A DNA stretch of 50,000 nucleotides from Symbiodinium natans (taxonomy: Eukaryota > Sar > Dinophyceae > Suessiales > Symbiodiniaceae): contig CAJNDS010000801.1 in the NCBI GenBank assembly GCA_905221605.1, positions 1 through 50,000 of the forward strand, read 5' to 3'. This document shows positions 12,801 through 22,700 of this stretch, piece by piece. Position 1 is the first letter of the stretch. The number at the start of each line of letters is the position of its first letter. The notes below the pieces were generated by a model. It saw only the letters and a list, made by a program, of their open reading frames with translations. It was not told where the DNA came from and did no database searches. Made by a program: the position numbers and the translations under genes.

Positions 12801-15133
12801 GTCTCTCTCTCTCTCTCTTCCGCGTCTACGTCGACGTCCCAAAAAATCCTGCATCGCGTTCAGCACCTTCTCCGGAACGCACCGCACACGCGAAGTAATC
12901 CTGACAAGTGGGCCGTCGCCGCGAGAAAGGCTGACTCTGGCCTGTCGTAGGGCACCCACTTGTGCATTCCATCCAGACTCTCCTCCGCCATCGTCCTGGC
13001 GCAAAGCTTTGTGCTGTGCTGCAGTACGCCACAGCCGCAGCTGCACTGCTTTTGGACCAGCCCACGCCTCACTGGCCGTTCGTCGCGTCGTGCTGGGAAG
13101 ACTCCACCCTCGGGCGGGATCACGAGCACGGAGCTCTCGTATGCCAACAAAGTGCCTGAGGCACAGTGGTCACCGCCAAAAGGCGGCAAAACCCGTGAAG
13201 GTGTGTTGCCGACATGCCTGTGACCAGCAGCGGGGCCGAGGCATTGAAGAGACCCTGCACAAAAAGGGGTCATGAAGCCATGAGGCCTCCGTATGCCTCC
13301 GTGTGCGGCTCAGACCAACTCAGTCCTGGTGGGCGGTGATGGTACACTTCACCTGGAAGCTCCTTGAATCGAGGAATGACATGTGTGACATGGGCAAAAA
13401 CATTCGCCAAAGAACTCTCAGCCTCTGCTGCGGCCTTCTAAAAGGAAACTTTGCCGAGTCGCTGCTGGAGCGCGGAGCCGCAACCCACACTCTCACAGCC
13501 CTCAACCTCGGAAAAATGCAGCAAGTGCCCCCCTTGCAATCCATTGTCAAACAAACAACCTTCCAGGGGCTCTGACGTTCGAACCTCCTTCTCTGAAAGA
13601 TACTTCTCCCTAATTAAACCCTAAACCCTAAACCCTCATCTTCCAAACATTCCCCCTCTCAGGCCGGCGCTAGCTCCAAGGCGCCCGTCGTGCCGTTCAG
13701 GGTCAAGTTGTACTTCAGCAGTGGGCACTTTGCGTCCACCGAGTAGCTGGACCTGACTTGTACCACTCATCTACATCATGTATAGGCAGTCTTCAGGCAG
13801 CCTTTGGGGTCCCGGTCAAAGACTCCGCAACGTTGCAAAGCAAGAAGCGCCGTCCGCGGCAGAGGAAAGCCCCTCACACCTCCAGATGGGGAACAAAAAA
13901 TTGTGGTGTTTAGAAAAGGGAGGGGGCTGAGTCTCCGAGACTCCGTGAAGGGACAGGTGGGGCCCTCAAGTGCCCCCCGACATGGGGGCCTAAGCCGGAC
14001 ACCAGCGGCTCGGCGTAGTAGCGGAAGGGCGTGGCCGACCTGAGGCCGCCCCCGCACGCGCAGCAGGCGTCGTTGCTGGAGAGGCCGCGGAAGCCTTCTT
14101 GGAGAAGAGCGTCTGGGAAGCCCAGCAGTTATGATGCATTGTTGCGCATGTTGGTGCATTGATTCGGGCAGCTTATGCTTATGCGGCACCTACCATGCCT
14201 GTGCTTGAAGAAGTTCGCTCCTGCTCTCATCCGCTTCCCTCTCCATCAGCCCTGTGTAGTGCAGTGACATCTTCTGGTTTTTACTCGACCCGAAGCTGCT
14301 CTTTGCATCTGCAGCCTGAGGTCCGCACGGGTGTCGCTGCACTTTGCATTGGGCATCGAAAGGCCCTCGCAGGGATGGGGAAGAAGTATCGCATGCCTAC
14401 ATCGGCAAATCCCGTGGATTCGATGAGTCTTCTTCCGACTAACCGCGTCCACGGCCTTTAACTCCCCCCCCCCCCCCACATGCTTCGTGGTCTTTGGCAG
14501 CGCGAAGCAAGTCGCGCCCTGGGGATCAGACCAGCCCGGCAAGTCCATACCTGTCAGGGGGACAAGCAATGACCATAGCTTACTGTGGAGTCGGGTGTGC
14601 CCCCTCGCACAGGGCATGGGTTTCTGAGGCCCCTTTGGTCATGGCCCACATGGCTGGCATCGTCCATCTTCCAGGACGAAGCCACCCAGGCATCTCGCAC
14701 ACGAGACTCCTTGCCAGGGGCCGGTGGCTGTTGCATTCTAGAAGTACATTAAATACCTACGCCAAAGACCAGGAACATGAAGAAACCCCACGATGGAGAC
14801 GCCGAAAGCTTCTCGCTTCCAAACCGAAATCCCACCATTCTGAGGGCCTCCACTCATCACACTGGCACAGCCGGCGCAACCCATGGCATAGTGCGGACAG
14901 CACAACTTGTGTTCCTCCCACTTGAAGCCTCCCCAGATCGGCGTGCCCTCGCCATTCGAACAGAAGGGCGCCGAAGTTCCAGTGCCTGAATCGAGAAGTC
15001 CGAAACGCCCGGGGCCCTCCACGTGCTCAGGCGCCCCATGGGAGAAGCGGGGGCCGGCGCAGGCTTCGAAGTGGTCACCATCCGTACTCAGGGCCAGGCG
15101 CCACAGCAGGGGCCAGAACCAGAAAAAGCGCAT
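12432..15133 (-). CDS. Signal-peptide N-terminus and Cys-rich modules, probably 5' part of the adjacent surface-protein gene
   Basis: Exon 15133-14836 starts MRFFWFWPLLWRLALS, a clear signal peptide, followed by CCPHYAMGCAGCAS. It joins in phase to 14709-14650 (CARCLGGFVLEDGRCQPC) and 14550-14480 (MDLPGWSDPQGATCFAL). Further exons: 14112-14003 (SNDACCACGGG), about 13752-13663 (VDAKCPLLKYNLTLNG), about 13532-13455, 13434-13353, 13217 to about 12880, and about 12508-12432. The PGW..D..G.TC and ACC.CGGG blocks look like one repeated Cys-rich module that I recall from large secreted dinoflagellate proteins. The last exon either ends at the TGA at 12432 or uses a GC donor after KLLQ to join phase-0 exon 12035. 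The latter would make one gene running from the signal peptide to the membrane helix. I chose the second Met because it places the signal peptide at the terminus. Middle joins are approximate. Confidence 0.5.
12640..12822 (+). repeat. CTCACT/CTCTCA microsatellite
   Basis: About 180 bp of CTCACT and CTCTCACT units, ending in CTCTCT. All three plus frames translate to Ser/Leu/His/Thr repeats, none a gene. It lies between putative exons of the Cys-rich gene. Confidence 0.9.
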
Positions 15134-15660
15134 GGCGCCCCCCAAGGTGCATGCGACGAAGATACGAGCACTGGAAAGCTTGAGCACTTTGCAGCTTCGG
15201 CACCCGAGGTCCAACTAGCAGATGCGCGGGCGTGCGCGGAACAGAGGACCGGAAAAAATCACATGGCAGATGTGTCAAGACACATCAGCTCCAGCCACAT
15301 CCAATCACCAACTTCTGTGCTTGGGTTTGCGGCTGCTGCCCTTGAAGTCCAAAGCAGCAGCAAATACAATTTGCACAAGAAGGTGGCAGAAATGTCGAAG
15401 CGCAAGCAACAAGCTAATCTACAACTCCCAATGTTGTGAAGGTGTGTTTTCATCAAGCGGCATGCGAACCAAAACGCATACTGGCACGATCTGGAAGACA
15501 CAAAGGAAGCCTGAATATCAACATCCCAAATCCCAGCAGCGAATTTTCATATCAGTATCGTTGATGACAGTACTCTTCACTAGCTCTTGCCACCAGCAAC
15601 TACAGACAGACGCTGCAAAGCCCGTTCGCGAGGCAGCCGGAGCCTTCCAATTGGTTTTGG
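15134..15660. other. Upstream flank of the Cys-rich gene
   Basis: About 530 bp between the proposed start codon at 15133 and the 32-bp minisatellite. It would hold the promoter and the trans-splice acceptor of the surface-protein gene. The minus frame stays open for another 27 codons upstream to an alternative Met at 15214. I see no further gene. Confidence 0.35.
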
Positions 15661-15661
15661 C

Positions 15662-17455
15662 CTTAGGATGGATCCCAACTGGCACCCCCCAAGACCCCTT
15701 CTTCCATTTGACTATAGCACCGCCCATGACCCTTTTGATTTGCCTGTAGCACCGCCCAATTCCCATTCCATTTTCTTATCGCACCACCCATGACCCTTTT
15801 CATTTGCTTGTCTAGCACCGCCCAACTCCCATTCCATTTGCACCCAAGACCCATTCTATTTGCTTATAGCACCGCCCATGTCATGTGCCTGTAACACCGC
15901 CCAATTCCCATTCCATTTGCTTATAACGCCGCCCAATTCGCATTCCATTTGCTACAATCGCACCACCCGCCCTTTCCACTTCTGTTGATTTGCTTGCGAC
16001 GCCCACTTCCCATTCAAATTGCTTCTAGCACCGCAAAGACTCCTCCCATTTGCTTATAGCACCGCCTGTAACCTTTTCATTTGCTTGTAGGCCCGCGCAC
16101 CTCCAATTCCGTTCGATGTGCTTAGACCACCGCCCAAGACCCCTTCCATTTGCTTTTACCGCCCCATTCACATTGCATATGCTTACAGCCCTACCCAACA
16201 CCCCTTCCATTTGCTTGTAGCACCGCCCATAACACCATCCAAGACTCCTTCCATGTTTGAAAGGTACGCCCATGACCCTTTTCATTTGCTTGTAGAACCG
16301 CCCAATTCCCATTTCATTTGCTTATAGCACCACGCTCAAGTCCCCTACCATTTGCTTGTAACACGCCCCGTGACATGGCTCTTTTGCCTGTAACACCGTG
16401 CCATTCCCATTCCATTTGCTTAGAGCACCGCCCTAAACCCCATTCCATTTGCTTATAGCTCCGCCCCGTCCATTACGCTTTTCATTTGTTTGTAGCTCCG
16501 AAACCCCCGCCGTTTGCTTATAGTGCAGCACCGCCCAAGACCCCTTCCATTTGCTTATAGCACCGCCCATGACCCTTTTCATTTGTTTGTAGCACTGTCC
16601 AAATCCCATTCCATTTTCTTATCGCACCGCCAAAAACCCCTTCCATTTGCTGCACGCCCACCCTTTTCATTTGCTTGTAGCACCGCCCAAGACCCCTTCC
16701 ATTTCCTTATAGCACAGCCCATTACCCTTTTGTTTTGCTTGTAGCACCGCCCAAGACACCTTCCACTTCCTTACAGCACCGCCCATGACCCCTCTCATTT
16801 GCTCATTGCACCGCCCAAGACCCCTTCCATTTGCTTATAGCACCGCCCATGACCCTTTTCATTTGCTTGTAGCACGGCCCAAGACCCCTTCCATGTCCTT
16901 ATAGCGCCACCCATGACCCCTTTCTTTTGCTTGTAGCACCGCCCAAAACCCCTTCCATTTGCTTATCGCACCGCCCATGACCCTTCTTCATTTGCGTGTA
17001 GCATCGCCCAAAACTCCTTCCATTTGCTTATAGCACCACCCATAATCCTTTCCACTTGCCTGTAGCACCGCACATGACGCCTTCCATGTGCCTATAGCAC
17101 CGCCCATGACCCTTTTCATTTTGCTTGTAGCACTGCCTTCCATTTGCTTATAGCACCGCCCATGACCCTTTTGATTTGCTTGTAGCATCGCCCCAGAAAC
17201 CTTCCATTTGCTTATAGCACCGTCCGTGACCCTTTTCATGTGCTTGTAGCCCCTTCCATTTGCTTATCGCACCGCCGATGACCCTTTTTCGTTTGCTTGT
17301 AGCATCGCCCAAGACCCTTTCCATGTGTTTACAGCACCGCCCATGACCCTTTTCACATGCTTGTAGCACCGCCCAAGACCCCTTCAATTTCCATAAGACC
17401 CCTTCCATTTTCTTATCGCACCGCCCCTGATCCTTTTGATTTGCATGTAACTCAT
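15662..17455 (+). repeat. 32-bp minisatellite, forward arm
   Basis: Roughly 50 degenerate tandem units of 32 bp. Two forms alternate: GCTTATAGCACCGCCCATGA + CCCTTTTCATTT, and GCTTGTAGCACCGCCCAAGA + CCCCTTCCATTT, so the true period is about 64 bp. Units at the left edge (15.7-16.5 kb) are more diverged than those near 16.5-17.4 kb. Open frames such as Lys/Gly-rich repeats on the minus strand are by-products. Confidence 0.95.
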
Positions 17456-18245
17456 GAAAAGGGTCATGGGTGGTGCTATAAGGAAATGGAAGGGGTCTTG
17501 GGCGATGCTACAAACAAATGAAAAGGGTCATGGGCGGTGCTATAAGCAAATGGAAGGGAAGGGGTCTTGGGCTACAATCAAATGAAAAGGGTCACTGCCC
17601 GTGCTACAAGGACATGGAAAGGGTCTCGGGCGGTGCTACAAGCAAATGAACAGGGTCATGGGCGGTGCTATAAGCAAATGGAAGGGGTCTTGGGCGATGC
17701 TACAAGCGAATGAAGAGAGTCATGGGGGTGCTGCAAGCAAAATGAAAAGGGTCATGGGCGGTGCTATAAGCGATGGAAGGGGTCTGCGGTGCTACAAGCA
17801 AATGAAAAGGGTCACGGGCGGTGCTATAAGCTAATGGAAGGGGTCTTGAGCGATGCTACAAGCAAATGAAAAAGGGTCATCGGCGGTACGATAAGCAAAT
17901 GGAAGGGGTTGGGCGATGCTACGAACAAATGAAAAGGGTCATGGGCGGTGCGACAAGGAAATGGAAGGGGTCTTGGGCGGTGCTACAAGCAGCAGTGCTA
18001 TAAGGAAATGGAAGGGGTCTTGGGCGATGCTACAAGCACATGAAAAGGGTAACGGGGGGTGCCACAAGCACAAGCAAATGGAAGCGAATGGAAATGGTCT
18101 TGGGCGATGCCGCAAGCAAATGAAAAGGGTCATGGGTGGTGATATAAGCAAATGGAAGGGGTCTTGTGCGGCGCTACAGGCAAATGAAAAGGGTCATGGG
18201 CGGTGCTATAAGCAAATGGAAGGGGTTTTGGGCAATGCTACAAGC
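17456..18245 (-). repeat. 32-bp minisatellite, inverted arm
   Basis: The same alternating 32-bp units (AAATGAAAAGGGTCATGGGC and AAATGGAAGGGGTCTTGGGC in this orientation) run on as the reverse complement of the preceding array. The switch occurs within a few bases of 17,455. The two arms could form a hairpin of several hundred bases. The array stops abruptly in TACAAGCAGCAG at 18,245. Confidence 0.95.
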
Positions 18246-19246
18246 AGCAGCCGGCCTGGTACACGGTCTGCAATTTGTTCACATCATGCTGTGGTCACAA
18301 AACCGTGAGACTGCCATTGTGGCACAGCGACATCGGAGCAGGCGATGTGCGCCCGTCCGCGAGGTGGAGCATGAGAGTGGCTTGAGCACAAATGGCGACC
18401 TGCGACTAAATGGCCGGAATTGTTGGCCTTGGCTAATCTCGCTTCCAGAAAAGCCTAAGAAGAAGCCTTCGATTGAACATTGCCTCTAGGGCTGATTATG
18501 GTACCTGCAGGCTGATTTCAATTCCTGGAGCTTCCAAACTGGTGGCTCGAGTCCAACGATGAAGGGGGGAAGAGCTCATGTGACGAAGTGGGCGTCCGGA
18601 TTTGTGGTTGGAAGCGGAGTGGCAATGGGATAGCACCCCCCCACCGGCGTGAGCTACTCGTGTGATCCTTACTCCATGGGTGATCAAATTTGTCCGTCGT
18701 GCGCCGCACATACCGCGATGGATTTATGCACCGACGGAGGCCGAACGCCCGATCAGCAGAGGGTTTAGGAATGCCTGAGGCCTTGGAGACCCAAAGCCAT
18801 GCAAGCATCACTGATAGTTCTAGGAATCTAGGCAAGCGAACCAGCATGAGGGTCTAGAGTCTAGCAAGGCTTCAGGAATATGGGGTTTGAGCCCTCAACA
18901 TCAAACTCGGTTGCGAAGGTCTGCTTGCAACCCTTGCTTCCGAAAGCTGTGCCAGTGGGATTGTAACCAGGCTTGAAGGGAGCGAGCTCACAACATTCCA
19001 GCTTTGCCTTTTGTCAGCTGCTTCGACAAGCCAACGCCTAGGTCAAGCACCTTTGGCCTGTAAAACCCCCACACCACTCAGTGGCATCTGAGACATGTAG
19101 CGTGAAGCATGAGAACTGACAGCGAGCCTTTGGCTGGTGTCAGCAGCCTTTGCAGAGAACAAACAAATTAAAACTCCAATTGTGGGAGTTTCAGAATTGT
19201 ATTTTAGGGGGGGTCCCTAAGCAACTGATCGCAGTAGGTCGATTGG
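18246..19246. other. About 1 kb with no recognised gene
   Basis: Apparently unique sequence between the minisatellite and the putative last exon of the telomere-repeat-rich gene. A minus-strand frame at 18518-18847 is open for 109 codons, but its translation shows no motif and no convincing splice sites. Probably intergenic or 3' flank. Confidence 0.4.
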
Positions 19247-19376
19247 CTAGAGGACGACACTAAGCGTTGCTAGAACAAGCTCATCGAAGAGCGTGGAAGC
19301 AGTGTGAGCTCGGTTGCCCTGCAGGAACGTGTCCAGGCGATGCAGCACGAGATCCTCCCAAGTCGATGCAGGGCAT
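19247..19376 (-). CDS. Candidate 3'-terminal exon
   Basis: The minus strand reads TWEDLVLHRLDTFLQGN, then FDELVLATLSVVL and a TAG at 19249-19247. It is protein-like, amphipathic and ends cleanly. Placement suggests the last exon of the 27.7-19.7 kb gene, after a telomere-repeat-filled intron. A small candidate exon (AATFLNILSRA, about 19608-19575) would lie between them. I cannot confirm that either belongs to that gene. Confidence 0.35.
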
Positions 19377-19408
19377 GCCGCAACAGGCCCAAGCTTGCAA
19401 GTTCTTGG

Positions 19409-19573
19409 GTTTAGGGTTTAGGGTTTAGGGTTTAGGGTTTAGGGTTTAGGGTTCAGGGTTCAGGGTTCAGGGTTCAGGCTTTAGGGTTTAGGGTTTAGGG
19501 TTTAGGGTTTAGGGTTTAGGGTTTAGGGTTTAGGGTTTAGGGTTTAGGGTCTAATTAGGGTTTAGGGCTTAGG
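19409..19573 (+). repeat. Interstitial telomere-like array, TTTAGGG orientation
   Basis: About 20 units of TTTAGGG with a few TTCAGGG variants, flanked on both sides by unique DNA, so this is not a chromosome end. It lies downstream (minus sense) of exon 19840-19748 and before the putative terminal exon. Confidence 0.95.
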
Positions 19574-19747
19574 GTCGCTCTTGATAGGATATTCAGGAAT
19601 GTGGCAGCCTGAAGGTCAGGGCTTGGGGCGAAGAGCTTTCGGCCTAGGATGAACACTTAAAACTTCCAGCATGACGTAGCGGCTCTTCATACACCCTCAA
19701 CCCTACGCCCAAATCTTGAACCCCAAGCCTAAACCCTAGACCGAAAC

Positions 19748-22700
19748 ATCAAATAAGCCCCCCCTCCAAACGAACAAAGGATCATCCTGGAGACCCACAT
19801 TGAAGCCGTCCGGGTCAGTGATTTTACTGAGGACCAGGTCCTGGCTGGACGCTGACAAGCGAGCCCTAGGCGAATCGTGCGCGAACCTAAGAGCATTGTG
19901 AACAAAGTTGCTCTGACATGTCAGCCCTGCCCTCGTCACATCACGCACCCTTTCTCCCATGAAGGAGACCGCGCTTCCATCAAATAGTTTAGTTTTTTGC
20001 GCCCTTCTCCACTCATTTTCACGCTGCCGCGACGACAACCATCGCTCATCTCGGGTACAGTTGGGCTTTGGGGCCCTCAGGTGCCAGGACGTATTTCTGG
20101 CTCTTGCGAGCTGAGGCTTTGTGCTCTCGTTTTTGGTTCGGGGATTTGCGATTTTGTAGAGCATCGGTGCCATTTCGACCAGGGTCCCCGAAAATTATGG
20201 ACAAACCACCTTACCCTTGACAAACAGAGCACCACCCAAATAGTGACCCGCCATCCTTGTCTGCAGGGAAGGACGCTTCCGCTTGTCTGACATCCAGCCG
20301 AGCCAGCCTTTCCGCAGAACACTCCGGTCTGACAAGTGGGCCCTCCTCTCAAACCCGCAGAAAACCCAACAGATCAACTCCTAAAGCGCTCGTTGCAAAA
20401 GTGGATTGAGGCCCTCATGAAGCCCACCGACGGCCTGTCCAAGCAAAGGTCGCGAGCTGCCGTGGAGTGAATTTTCATCGCCTCCGGCAGGAAATGCAAC
20501 ATCTCACTACCCACGCACGCATGCGGCAACCGAGCTGCTAAAGAACGGCAGTGCCCTTGTAAGTTGAACGAATTGAACGAACCGTTGAAGCGAGCTTAAG
20601 CTCCGAGTGCTCATCAAATGCACGTGCTCTTTGTTGTGGTTCCTCTTTTGTAGCTGGCACATGGCTTCCGCTATTTCAAGTTCCCACCCCTGCCCGACAC
20701 ACAAGTTCCCGGGCGATCTGCCGTGTGCCTGTGGCAGGTGTAGTTCGCGTGCTTCTACGAGCTCAGCCAGGCACCACACACCTTGCTCGCAAGCCCTAAG
20801 CTCCCTAAATCTCAAACCCAAACAACCCAGAGATGCCACCAAGAAGAAACAGGTGAGAAAAAGCTGCGCAAACTTCTTGCTACTGCAGTGCTCTGCCCAA
20901 TTTGCAAGACGCTGTGCTAGTGAAGGAAATACACCAGGTTGTAGCACTGTTTGCAAGTGTCGCGCCTTCGGAGCTTAGCAGTAGCAGTATGTCCCGAAGC
21001 AGCCGCGCGTCACGCCCTAGCAGGTCGAAACGCCCGCACCTTGAAGGAACCAAGTCCAACCTTGCAGCCCAGAACCTGGAGCCTCCGAGGCACGTGTGAA
21101 GAGGGAGAAATCTGCCTCCAGAGCCACTACCTGCTCCAAGCGAGCCTCGACGCAGAAAATCACAGGCTTGGAGTTCATGATAAGCAGCACTACATCTTGC
21201 GGCACTTGATGTCTGGCGTCAATTTTGCAGGCCCATTAAACCGAAAAGTGGGTCCTTGCATGCTTGTGCCTTTCACGTCCTTTCCTAGACCATGCCAGGC
21301 GTTGCACCAGTCCGCACTACAGCAAACTCTGTGTACTGCACTCTGCGCTACTTTAGAGACTTCAGATACTTTAGGATCAGGCTACACTAGACTAAACTAT
21401 TCACGCCACACAGCTAAGCTATACTTCCTATGCGACAGCAGTATCACTTTGCAAAGATTCGAGCTGCAGGGTCCGGGTTCGGGCTGTCAACAAAGTCAAG
21501 CGCCAGTTCGACCGCGCTCTGATTTTGAAACCTCAACCCAGACCTCCGCACAAAGTCTACTTCGAGGGTTGCAAGGCTTTAAAGCAAGCTCAACAGATGG
21601 AAGTAGGATTTCACGTACTTGATGCTTGAAGCAGTACATTCGCTATCGGGACACCTTGCCCTGGCGACGCAGGGATGTCTTGAGGTAGGCCATCATGTCA
21701 TCGAACTTGTTCATCTCCTCATGATCATGATAGGGGATTCAGGGTTTCGTCTGGAACTGTACAGCCGAAAAGGCAGCCCTTGCCAATCAATTCATTTTGT
21801 TCCGGTTGTGGGGTATAGGGTTGCAAGCCACAGTGTCAAAGACGGTGCTCCTTAAAATAACTACATACTGAATGTTGCCCTTACTGCAATAAACTTCTTC
21901 TAGCAATACTTGCTCTTTCTGGTAGGCAGGAGAATGGAATTTCGATCTAGAAGACAAAGTCCAACGGCCCAAAAACTGAGGCCATTTGCCGCCTGGCTTC
22001 GCTGAGATCCCCGGTAAAGTGCTTCTCGGTTGAACAGCCGCAGGGGGTAATGGCATGGCCCGTTGAGTCCGCTGGTGGCGGGGTCGCGCAGATGCCAGTG
22101 TGCTGATTCACCTCTGGGAGTTCCGCTTAGTATTGGAAGTCTAGGGTTTCACAGGGCCCGCGGGCTTGAGCATCTACCGCCAGGGCGTTTTGAGGAGCAG
22201 GAGGGTAGGAGGGTTATTCAGGATTGTTCTAGGGCCGCCACCGAGAAGGCACAGACCCAGTAGCGGACATCCAGCTTCTTCCTCTTCCGCAAGGCCTGAA
22301 AGCAGACCCAGGGTTCAGGGTTTTTGGGGTCTAGGGGACTAGGGTTTAGGGTTTTAGGCAGCCTTCACGAGAACAACTGCGGTGTAGAGCTTAGAGTTTC
22401 GAGGGTCTTGGGGTTTTTGGCTTGGGGCTCGAATGCTAAACCCTAAACCCTAAACCCTAAAGCCCAAACCCTAAACCCTAAACCCTAAGCGCCAGGGGAA
22501 ACATACGGTGCAGCAGGCCTCGGCCAGCTTGAGAAAGTTGCGTTCGGCCAGGTCCTGTGCAAGCTCGAGGTACATCTCCGCCTCCTTGCGGTTTAGGGTT
22601 TTAGGGTTTAGGGTGCAGGGTCTAGGGTTTAGGGTTTAGGGTTTAGGATTTAGGGTTTAGGGGGTTTAGGGGGTTTAGGGGGTTTAGGGGGTTTAGGGGG

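Noticed and set aside
12434-12898. Plus-strand ORFs at 12.4-13.3 kb with His/Thr/Leu repeats
   Set aside because: They run through the CTCACT microsatellite. Minus-strand exons of the Cys-rich gene explain the rest.
15662-17455. CRISPR-like array
   Set aside because: There are no unique spacers. The units are contiguous degenerate tandem copies in a eukaryotic context.
15663-18308. Repetitive proteins across 15.7-18.3 kb
   Set aside because: Both strands give repeat-derived frames from the 32-bp minisatellite; none is conserved between units.
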